From NCBI GenBank assembly GCA_002309395.1, contig DBWU01000047.1:15542-30972 (forward strand): a DNA stretch of 15,431 bases, written 5' to 3'. A program made the translations under genes and the position numbers. Shown piece by piece: positions 1 to 7,200 of this stretch. Below the pieces are notes generated by a model that worked only from the letters and a program-made list of their open reading frames with translations, had not been told where the DNA came from and did no database searches. Numbering within the stretch: position 1 is the stretch's first letter; every line of letters starts with the position of its first letter. Origin of the DNA: Oscillospiraceae bacterium UBA1230. Its GTDB lineage: Bacteria; Bacillota; Clostridia; Oscillospirales; Oscillospiraceae.

Positions 1-24
1 CGAGGCTTTTTTGACACGCTGAAA
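1..24 (-). repeat. Inverted partial copy of the dispersed element found at 8152-8353
   Basis: Read on the minus strand, these 24 bases are identical to 8152-8175. They begin with TTTCAGCG, then TGTCAAAAAAGCCTCG. In both places the sequence follows directly after the 3' arm of a terminator-like hairpin behind a gene (mnmA here, the RND transporter there). The hairpins themselves differ, so the shared part starts at the hairpin edge. The rest of this copy lies outside the window. Confidence 0.8.
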
Positions 25-57
25 AGCCGCGGGACAGTTGCTGTCCCACGGCTTTTC
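21..57 (-). terminator. Hairpin terminator of mnmA
   Basis: The arms 21-29 (GAAAAGCCG) and 49-57 (CGGCTTTTC), plus 31-37 and 41-47, pair perfectly around a 3-nt loop, with one mismatch (30/48). The hairpin begins 7 bases beyond the mnmA stop codon. The T-run on the minus strand lies inside the 3' arm (CTTTTC) rather than after it. The symmetry could also stop transcription entering from the other direction. Confidence 0.8.
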
Positions 58-64
58 GCGTGCT

Positions 65-1120
65 TTATTCAATGATACCGCCGCCCAGCACCTCGTCGCC
101 GTCGTAGAGAACGACGGATTGCCCCGCGGTCACGGCGCGCTGCGGCTCGTCAAACACCGCGTGGAGCCTGCCGTCCGGCAGGGCGGTGACCTGCCCCGGC
201 GTTTCCCGTTGGCTGTACCGGGTTTTGAGGTGACAGCGGATCGGTCGGTCGGGCGCCGTGCCGCTGATCCAGTTGGCGTTTCTCGCCCACAGCTCGCCGG
301 TATAGAGATCCGCCTCGTCACCCAGCGTCACGGTATTGGCGACAGGGTCTTTTTTCACCACGTAGACGCGCCGCCCCAGACTGATGCCCAGACCCTTGCC
401 CTGTCCCACGGTATAGCAGGCGTGTCCCTTGTGCCGCCCCAGCACGCGGCCGTCCCGATCGATGAAATCGCCCGGCTCCATCGCCGCGCCGCGGCGGCGG
501 AGATAGGCGGTATAGTCGCCGTCCGGCACGAAGCAGATGTCCTGGCTGTCCGCCTTGTCCGCGTTGGGCACGCCGGCGTCACGGGCGATCGCCCGGATGG
601 CGGCTTTGTCGTAATCGCCCACCGGCAGCAGCAGATGGGCAAGCTGGCGCTGGGTCAGTTGATAGAGAACGTAGCTTTGATCTTTGCGGCGATCCGCGCC
701 CCGCAGCAGGTGGAAAAGACCGTCCCCGCTCTGCGCGATCCTGGCGTAATGCCCGGTGGCCACGTATTCGTAACCCAACAGAAGCGCCCGGTCCAGCAGA
801 GCACCGAACTTCAAACAACGGTTGCAGTCGATACACGGGTTGGGCGTGCGCCCGGCCGCATACTCGGACACGAACCGCGCCGCCACCTCCCGGTCGAACC
901 GCTCCGTTTCGTTAAATACGTAAAACCGCATCCCCAGACGGCTGGCGGCGGCGCGTCCGTCCGCCGCGTCGTCGGCGCTGCAGCACAAACTGTCGTCCGA
1001 GGGCAAGAGCTTGAGCATGGCGCCGTCACAGTCATAGCCCTGCCGCTGCAGTAATACGGCCGCGGCGGTGCTGTCTACGCCGCCGGACATGGCGACCAAT
1101 ACACGCCCGGGCGCCGTCAT
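65..1120 (-). CDS. mnmA: tRNA-specific 2-thiouridylase MnmA
   Basis: MnmA adenylates uridine 34 in the wobble position of Lys, Glu and Gln tRNAs and replaces its 2-oxygen with sulfur delivered from a cysteine desulfurase. The 351-residue protein has the usual family length. Visible motifs are the PP-loop SGGVDS (12-17), the catalytic Cys96 in NPCIDC, TGHYAR (122-127), KDQSYVLY (146-153) and the second catalytic Cys196 in SQDICFVPDG. The C-terminal part is the expected beta-barrel region (GDF, GQGKGLG, SLGRRVYV). The ATG overlaps the stop of the upstream kinase-like gene as ATGA, so the two are probably one transcript and translationally coupled. A hairpin terminator follows the stop. The identification is very secure; why it is coupled to a kinase-like gene is unknown. 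Confidence 0.97.
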   Translation of the reverse strand: MTAPGRVLVAMSGGVDSTAAAVLLQRQGYDCDGAMLKLLPSDDSLCCSADDAADGRAAASRLGMRFYVFNETERFDREVAARFVSEYAAGRTPNPCIDCNRCLKFGALLDRALLLGYEYVATGHYARIAQSGDGLFHLLRGADRRKDQSYVLYQLTQRQLAHLLLPVGDYDKAAIRAIARDAGVPNADKADSQDICFVPDGDYTAYLRRRGAAMEPGDFIDRDGRVLGRHKGHACYTVGQGKGLGISLGRRVYVVKKDPVANTVTLGDEADLYTGELWARNANWISGTAPDRPIRCHLKTRYSQRETPGQVTALPDGRLHAVFDEPQRAVTAGQSVVLYDGDEVLGGGIIE

Positions 1121-1926
1121 TCGTCCAGATTCCTTTCCGTGAACGCCCCGTAGGGCAGGGCGTCGCTCAACTCCACCATCACCGGCTGAAAACCGCCGGT
1201 GTAGGAAAACGCCGGCGCGGAGAACGTCATGGTGGAAGAGGCCTTATCCGGCAGGGATACGGTGGCGACAGTGCCTTCGCCCTCCCGTGAGGTCAGCAGA
1301 AGCCTGCCGCCGTGTCCTTCCGCGATGGCGCGGCACAGCGGAAGCCCCAGCCCCAGTCCGTGGGGCGGCGCCGCCTTATACTCCGGGTGGAGAAATCCCT
1401 CATAGACCCGATCCATCTGTTCGGCGGCGATGCCGCAGCCGGTATCTGTTACACTCAGGAGCACTTGATCGCCCCGCAGATCCATGCTCAGCGTCACCTC
1501 GCCTCCGGCAGGGGTGAACTTCATGGCGTTGGACAAAAGGTTCCACATCAGGCGGGACAGATAGTATTCCTGCACGGCGCACAGATGGTGCGCCTCGGCA
1601 CAGCGCAGGCGCAGTGTCAAACCGCACTGTTCCGCCAGCGGCTGGGCCTGACGGAAGATCTCCTCCAGCCAGACCGGCAGATCCGTGTTTTTCAGCGCAA
1701 AAAGGGGCGGCTCCGAGAGCAGCGGCGCGTCGGAGAGATTGTTGAGGATACGCATCATGCGGTAAATGCTCTGCTGCTCGATGGCGGCGTTTCGCCGGTT
1801 CGTTTCGGCGTCGCCGGCGAAAAGCTGTTTTGCCGCGCACAGATTGCCCATGGGGTAGCGGAGCTGGGCGGAGAGGTTGCCCAATACCTGGCAGAGCAAC
1901 TCCATCCGGTCGTTTTGCTGACTCAC
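1117..1926 (-). CDS. Soluble histidine-kinase-like ATPase lacking the phospho-acceptor histidine
   Basis: The 269-residue protein has the HATPase domain of sensor kinases: N-box NLLSNAMKF (129-137), G1 box DTGCGI (161-166) and G2 box GLGLGLPLC (190-198). The preceding helix resembles a dimerisation/H-box segment, but where kinases read S-H-E-L-R-x-P it reads S-A-Q-L-R-Y-P, so Ala20 replaces the His. There is no transmembrane segment, no sensor domain and no response regulator nearby, and a tail of about 40 residues follows the ATPase core. I chose the GTG at 1926 because AAGGAGG lies 7 bases upstream; a longer ATG frame to 1986 has no such site. A pseudokinase, or an ATPase that acts on another protein's phosphotransfer domain, are both possible (inference). 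Stop overlaps the mnmA start. Confidence 0.8.
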   Translation of the reverse strand: MSQQNDRMELLCQVLGNLSAQLRYPMGNLCAAKQLFAGDAETNRRNAAIEQQSIYRMMRILNNLSDAPLLSEPPLFALKNTDLPVWLEEIFRQAQPLAEQCGLTLRLRCAEAHHLCAVQEYYLSRLMWNLLSNAMKFTPAGGEVTLSMDLRGDQVLLSVTDTGCGIAAEQMDRVYEGFLHPEYKAAPPHGLGLGLPLCRAIAEGHGGRLLLTSREGEGTVATVSLPDKASSTMTFSAPAFSYTGGFQPVMVELSDALPYGAFTERNLDE

Positions 1927-2012
1927 GCGCGCGCCTCCTTCCGTTTTTCTATTAACATGGCGCGGCGGCACGGGAATTATCCGCACCGGCGCCGTTTCGA
2001 CCCGTTTCTTTG

Positions 2013-2041
2013 ACTATACCAAAATTCCGGCGAAAAAACAA
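2013..2041 (-). promoter_or_regulatory. Putative promoter of the kinase-like gene and mnmA
   Basis: On the minus strand TTGTTT (2041-2036) is followed after 17 bases by TATAGT (2018-2013). It gives a leader of roughly 80 nt before the GTG at 1926. The -10 box is good and the -35 is partial. Confidence 0.55.
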
Positions 2042-2085
2042 GAAGGGAGTCGATTTTCCTGCCGTAAAAAAAATAAAATGGGTAC

Positions 2086-2113
2086 TTGCTTTTTTGAAAA
2101 AACCGCATATAAT
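2086..2113 (+). promoter_or_regulatory. Promoter of gap
   Basis: TTGCTT (2086-2091), a 16-base spacer and a perfect TATAAT (2108-2113) lie about 50 bases before the gap start codon. The region upstream is very A/T-rich, unlike the rest of the window, which fits a strong promoter for a highly expressed glycolytic gene. Confidence 0.75.
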
Positions 2114-2117
2114 AGGA

Positions 2118-2132
2118 AACGTACCATACGTT
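2118..2132 (+). promoter_or_regulatory. Palindromic operator candidate at the gap transcription start
   Basis: AACGTA-CCA-TACGTT is a perfect 6-3-6 inverted repeat beginning 5 bases after the TATAAT box, so it covers the expected start site. A repressor bound here would block transcription. The GT...AC spacing resembles sites of GntR-family regulators, and a GntR gene follows gap. Binding by that protein is inference. Confidence 0.5.
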
Positions 2133-2164
2133 ACAAATATTCCAACAGAGAGGAAGTATTCATT

Positions 2165-3175
2165 ATGAGCATCAAAGTCGGTATCAACGGATTCGGCCGG
2201 ATCGGCCGTATGGTCCTGCGCGCCAGCCTGAATCACCCCAACATTGAGATCGTGGGCATCAACGATCTGTGCCCTGCCGATTATCTGGCGTATATGCTGA
2301 AGTACGACACCATGCACGGCCACTTTGCCGGCACCGTGTCCGCTACCGAGAACGCCATCGTCATCAACGGCAAGAACATTCCCATCTTTGCCGAGCGTGA
2401 TCCCGCCAACCTGCCTTGGGCGAAGGTCGGCGCCGAGTACGTGGTAGAGTCCACCGGCCTGTTCCTGACCAAGGAGAAGTCCCAGGGTCATATTGACGCC
2501 GGCGCCAAGCACGTCGTCATGTCCGCCCCCTCCAAGGATGATACGCCGATGTTCGTCATGGGCGTGAACCAGGACAAGTATGACTCCTCCATGACCTTCG
2601 TTTCCAACGCCAGCTGCACCACCAACTGCCTGGCGCCCATCGCCAAGGTGCTGCACGACAACTTCGGCATCACCGACGGTTTGATGACCACCGTTCACTC
2701 CACCACCGCCACCCAGAAGACGGTGGACGGCGTTTCCGTGAAGGACTGGCGCGGCGGCCGTGCCGCTTCCGGCAACATCATCCCCAGCTCCACCGGCGCC
2801 GCCAAGGCTGTGGGCAAGGTGATCCCCTCCCTCAACGGCAAGCTGACCGGCATGAGCATGCGCGTTCCCACCCTGGACGTGTCCGTGGTGGATCTGACTG
2901 TGAATCTTGCCAAGCCCGCCAAGTATGACGAGATCTGCAAGGCGATGAAGGCGGCCTCCGAGGGCGAGCTCAAGGGCATCCTGGGCTACACCGACGAGGA
3001 CGTGGTCTCCGCCGACTTCCTGGGCGATACCCGTACCTCCATCTTCGACGCCAAGGCCGGCATCGCGCTGACCGACACGTTCGTGAAGGTGGTCTCCTGG
3101 TACGATAACGAGATCGGCTACTCCGACAAGGTCCTGTGCCTCATTGAGCACATGTACTCTGTGGATCACAAGTAA
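2165..3175 (+). CDS. gap: Glyceraldehyde-3-phosphate dehydrogenase (phosphorylating, NAD type)
   Basis: This 336-residue enzyme oxidises glyceraldehyde-3-phosphate to 1,3-bisphosphoglycerate in glycolysis, in the cytosol. The Rossmann motif GINGFGRIGR (6-15) opens the protein. Asp34, in the position that usually selects NAD over NADP, is present. The catalytic Cys151 lies in SNASCTTNC and the general base His178 in TTVHSTTATQ; the phosphate-binding stretch SSTGAAKAVG and the C-terminal WYDNE are intact. I chose the ATG at 2165 because GAGAGGAAG lies about 10 bases upstream and the family's N-terminus begins there; the upstream in-frame extension runs through the promoter. Codon use is strongly biased to C- and G-ending codons (AAG, ATC, GAC), as expected for a highly expressed gene. 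Confidence 0.98.
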   Translation: MSIKVGINGFGRIGRMVLRASLNHPNIEIVGINDLCPADYLAYMLKYDTMHGHFAGTVSATENAIVINGKNIPIFAERDPANLPWAKVGAEYVVESTGLFLTKEKSQGHIDAGAKHVVMSAPSKDDTPMFVMGVNQDKYDSSMTFVSNASCTTNCLAPIAKVLHDNFGITDGLMTTVHSTTATQKTVDGVSVKDWRGGRAASGNIIPSSTGAAKAVGKVIPSLNGKLTGMSMRVPTLDVSVVDLTVNLAKPAKYDEICKAMKAASEGELKGILGYTDEDVVSADFLGDTRTSIFDAKAGIALTDTFVKVVSWYDNEIGYSDKVLCLIEHMYSVDHK

Positions 3176-3206
3176 GCCGTAAATTTGCTTTCCTTCTTTT
3201 TTGTTC

Positions 3207-3248
3207 CGGAAATAACGCCGCCCTTTGCACAGGGCGGCGCTATTTCCG
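3207..3248 (+). other. Strong hairpin between gap and the GntR gene
   Basis: Arms 3207-3224 and 3231-3248 pair over 17 bp with one mismatch (3215/3240) around a 6-nt loop. A T-rich tract lies before the hairpin (3190-3205), but none follows it (TTCACC), so it is a poor intrinsic terminator. It may instead protect the gap mRNA 3' end while letting some transcripts continue into the regulator gene. Confidence 0.6.
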
Positions 3249-3308
3249 TTCACCGCCGCGCTTTTCCCGGCGGGACGGTTCCGTTCCATGAAGAAAGGAC
3301 TTGATACG

Positions 3309-4085
3309 ATGGCGCAGCACCGCATATTGACCAGCCGCTTATCACTGGACAGCGACATTCCGCTGTATACCCAACTGGTGGGCATCATCAAGCACGACAT
3401 TTCCTCCGGCGCTTTGAGCGTGGGAGAGCTTTTGCCGTCCGAATCGGAGCTTTGCCGCGTGCTGAACGTGAGCCGCAACACGGTGCGTCAGGCGATCGGC
3501 GAGCTGGAAGCGGAGGGACTGGTGGTTCGCAAACGCGGCAAGGGCACCTTTGTATCCGATCCCAATACCGCGCGGCGCGGCGTGCAGTATTCCTTTACCA
3601 CGGAGGTATCCTCCATGGGCATGAATCCCTCCTCCACGCTGGTGGATTTCGAGGTGATCACGCCCGGTGCCGCAGTGTGTGAAAAAATGGCGTTGCGGGA
3701 AGGCGCCAAAGTCTACCGCTTCACCCGTATCCGCAAGGTGGACGGCGAGCCCCTCATTCTGGAAACCAGCTACTACCCCCAGTTCATCTACCCCAACCTG
3801 ACCCGTGATATGCTGGAGACCCACAGTTTTTACAGCCTCCTCTACCACGTGGGCATCACTCCCTTTGCCGCCCGTGACAGCTACGAGGCGGCGGTGCTGG
3901 ACGAGCGTCAGGCATCGCTCCTGGGCGTGGCGCCGGGCAGCTGCGCGTTTTATCACCAGCGTCTGACCGAGACGGAGGACGGGCGCGTGTATGAGTATAC
4001 CCGCAGTTATATCCGGGGCGACCGGGTGCGTCTGGACGTGGGAATGCAGAAATCCGGCGTGACATTTGCCAGGACGATCGAATGA
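3309..4085 (+). CDS. GntR-family (HutC/UTRA) transcriptional regulator
   Basis: The 258-residue protein has a GntR winged helix-turn-helix at about residues 17-83 (IPLYTQL, LPSESEL, VSRNTVRQAIGELEAEGLV, GKGTFVS) followed by a UTRA effector domain (about 105-245). This layout is typical of the HutC subfamily, which often senses sugar phosphates or amino-sugar phosphates. I chose ATG 3309 because AAAGGA lies 9 bases upstream; an ATG at 3288 has no ribosome binding site. No clear promoter was seen between gap and this gene, so it may be read through from gap, recalling the cggR-gap pairing of Bacillus in concept though from a different regulator family. The effector is not deducible from sequence. 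The operator-like palindrome at 2118-2132 is a candidate target. Confidence 0.88.
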   Translation: MAQHRILTSRLSLDSDIPLYTQLVGIIKHDISSGALSVGELLPSESELCRVLNVSRNTVRQAIGELEAEGLVVRKRGKGTFVSDPNTARRGVQYSFTTEVSSMGMNPSSTLVDFEVITPGAAVCEKMALREGAKVYRFTRIRKVDGEPLILETSYYPQFIYPNLTRDMLETHSFYSLLYHVGITPFAARDSYEAAVLDERQASLLGVAPGSCAFYHQRLTETEDGRVYEYTRSYIRGDRVRLDVGMQKSGVTFARTIE

Positions 4086-4126
4086 CGGGTCGTTTTGCCG
4101 AATAAGTTTTCATTTTGCCTCTTTTT

Positions 4127-4157
4127 GACCGCTCATACCGGGCGGTCTCTCTTTTTT
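4127..4157 (+). terminator. Intrinsic terminator after the GntR gene
   Basis: GACCGC (4127-4132) pairs with GCGGTC (4142-4147) around a 9-nt loop. It is followed by TCTCTTTTTT, a fair U-tract, 40-70 bases beyond the regulator stop codon. Confidence 0.7.
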
Positions 4158-4189
4158 GTGACGATTCCGTAAATAATACTGCGCCGCGC

Positions 4190-4218
4190 TTGTATTCAAA
4201 GCGTCGGCGTGATACACT
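4190..4218 (+). promoter_or_regulatory. Weak candidate promoter for the RND gene
   Basis: TTGTAT (4190-4195) and TACACT (4213-4218) are separated by 17 bases. Both boxes are imperfect. It is the best match in the gap between the upstream terminator and the GTG start. Confidence 0.35.
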
Positions 4219-4244
4219 CTTACTACTATACACTACGGTGTGCC

Positions 4245-4269
4245 GGTCCGCGCGAAGGCGGCGCGGATC
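4245..4269 (+). other. Leader hairpin just upstream of the RND ribosome binding site
   Basis: GGTCCGCGC (4245-4253) pairs with GCGCGGATC (4261-4269) around a 7-nt loop, with one G-T pair. The ribosome binding site GGGAGGGA (4276-4283) follows, and the GTG start is at 4290. GGTCCG can alternatively pair with CGGACC at 4284-4289, which would enclose the ribosome binding site and abut the start codon. Confidence 0.45.
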
Positions 4270-4289
4270 AGCAGAGGGAGGGACGGACC

Positions 4290-7200
4290 GTGCCGAAATT
4301 CAGCGTCAAACGACCGCTGACCGTTTTTGTGGCGGTGCTGGCGGTAGTCATATTAGGCGTGGTGGCGTATCTCCGTATGACGCCGGACTTGCTGCCCAAC
4401 ATGGATTTTCCCTATGCCGTCGTGATCACCGCGGCGCCCGGCGAAAGCCCGGAATCCGTGGAGGAGACCATCACGCGTCCCATGGAGCGATCCATGGCGA
4501 CGCTGGAGCATATCAAATCCGTGACCTCCACCAGCCGGGACAGCCTTTCTCTGGTGGTACTGGAGTTTGAAAACGGCACCAATATGGACACGCTGGGCGT
4601 TGACATCCAGCAGAAGATCACCGCTCTGTCCAGTCAGTGGGACGACACGGTGGGCGTACCGTACGTACTGAAGATCAACCCCTCGGTGCTTCCGGTGGAG
4701 ATCGCCGCCGTATCCTATCGGGGGATGGAGATCCACAGTTTGAGCGAATTTGTCAACGATACGCTGGCGCAAAAGCTGGAGGGCATCACCGGCGTGGCGA
4801 GCGTCAGCATCAGCGGCACGTTGGAGACCCAGGCACACGTGGTGCTCGATCAGGCGAAGATGGATCGCCTTTCCCAAACGCTGTACGGGGCGATGGAGGC
4901 GAAGCTGGAGGAAACGCGCCGTCAGCTTCAGCAGACGCGTGAGCAGATCCGTCAGGCGCAAAACGAGATGAAAACGGCACAGCGCGACGCTGTCGGCGGC
5001 GCGGTGGAAACGGCGATCGGCGCGGTGCAGGACGGGCTTGCCGCCATGGGCGAGCAGCGCGCGGATCTGGCGGAACGTCTGGCGCGCCTTGAACCGGCGG
5101 TGCGGGAATGGCGTCAGGTGGAAACCGAGCTGTTGACTGTGCAATCGGAGATCGCCGCGCTGGAGCAGACGGGCGGTCTGCCGGGGGAGACGCTGAACAC
5201 ACTGAAAAGCCGTGAAGCGGAGCTGACGGCTTTGCGGGATGAAAAGATCGCGGCGCTTCGGGCGTTAGGTACGGAGCCGGAACAGGCGGAACAGGCGCTG
5301 GAGGAACTGCGAGACACCGTATCGGGCGTGGAGGACGCCATCCGTGCGCTGGGCGGCGAGGAAGCGTCGGCGCGTCTTGCCCGGCAGGTGACCGACGGCG
5401 CCATGACGGGTCTGGATACGCTGACCGGCCTATCCGTCGGCACGGTGCAGATCAACGAGGCGCTTTCCAAGATCGACGAGGCGCTGGGCGAGCTGGAGAG
5501 CTATCGGGAGAAGGCCGCCGCCCGGACGGATCTTTCCTCCATGCTGTCGGTAACGTCCGTTTCCGCCCTGCTGGCGGCGCAGAACTTCTCCATGCCTGCC
5601 GGCTACGTGCAGGATGACGACGGTGTGAGCTATATGGTCTCGGTGGGCGACCGGTTTTCCACCCGGGAGCAGCTGGAAGATCTGCTGCTGTTTGATTTCG
5701 GATCAGAGGACGTGCCCCCGGTATATCTGCGCGACGTGGCGACCGTGGCGGTACTGGACAACGCCGACGAGGTCTACACCAAGATCAACGGGGAAGACGG
5801 CGTCAGCGTGACCTTTACCAAACAGTCCAGCTACGCCACCGCCGCCGTATCCAAGCAGATCGCGGCGCGGTTTGAAAAGCTGGAGGCGGAGTATGAAGGA
5901 TTGCACTTCCAAACGCTGATGGATCAGGGGGAGTATATCTACCTGATCGTCAACGCCATCCTCTCGTCGCTGCTGTGGGGCGCGGTATTTGCGGTGGTGG
6001 TGCTGTTTTTGTTCCTGCGCGACTGGCGCCCCACGGTGATCACCTTGTTGAGCATCCCGGTGAGCGTGATCCTTGCGGTGGTGCTGATGTATTTTTCCGG
6101 CGTGACCATCAACATGATCTCCTTGAGCGGCCTGGCGGTGTCGGTGGGTATGCTGGTGGACAACTCCGTGGTGGTGATCGAAAACACCTACCGTCTGCGC
6201 GCCAAAGGCGCCACGGTGATCCAGGCGGCGGTATCCGGCGCCGGTCAGGTCCTGGGCGCCATCGTCGCCTCCACGCTGACCACGGTGGCGGTCTTTCTGC
6301 CCATCGTGTTCGTGGAGGGCATCACCAAACAGCTCTTTACCGATCTGGCGCTGACCATGACGTTTTCTCTGCTGGCAAGCCTTCTGACGGCGCTGACGCT
6401 GGTACCTGCCATGGCGTCCGGGCTGTTGGGCGCGGTGCCGCCGCGTCGGCGGTTCCTGCTGGAGCGCGTCTATCCTGCGTACCGCCGGGCGCTGGCGTGG
6501 TCGCTGGATCACAAGGCGGTGATCTTAGGCGGCGCGGCGGCGCTGCTGATACTCTCCGGCGCGGCGGCGATCAGCCGCGGCTTCAGTTTTATGCCGGAGA
6601 TCGACGTGAACAACGCCTCGGTCACGGTGACCATGCCGGAGGAGTACGACCTTTCCAAGACGCGGGAAACGGCGGATGAGGTCATGCGCCGCGCCATGGA
6701 GGTGGACGGCGTGGAAACGGTGGGCGCGGTTCTGGGCGGTGGTTCTCTTTCGGGGATGCAGTCCCTCGGCGGCGGAAGCGGCGGCAGCGCGGTGTCCTTT
6801 TATATCACCGTGGCGGAAGGCGCCTCCGGCATGGAGGCGGGTCGGGCGCTGGAAGAGCTGTGCGCTGATCTGCCCTGCACCGTGGAGGCGTCCCCGGTGA
6901 TGTCGTTTGATACGCTGATCACCTCCGGCATAACGGTGCAGTTGTTCGGCGACAGTATGGAAGACCTGCAATCGGCGGCGCGGACGCTGGCAGACAGGAT
7001 GGAAACCGTGGAGGGCGTCGCCTCGGTGTCCGACGGGTTGGAGGACGCGGTCCCGGCACTGCAGGTGACGGTGGACCCCACCGCCGCCATGCAAAAGGGT
7101 ATGACGGTGGCGCAGATCTATCTGCAGGTGGCGTCGGCGCTGTCCACCAGCGCCTCCGGCGCGGATCTGACGCTGGACGGCGTGGCGATGGGGCTTTTGG

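Noticed and set aside
38..1054. A 338-codon plus-strand frame opposite mnmA
   Set aside because: The minus strand encodes a complete MnmA with all catalytic motifs. The plus frame starts inside the terminator hairpin and has no family features.
1952..3481. A 509-codon open frame on the minus strand across gap
   Set aside because: It lies opposite the highly biased codons of gap, is Gly/His/Val-rich without any recognisable domain and crosses the gap promoter. It is a by-product of high GC third positions.
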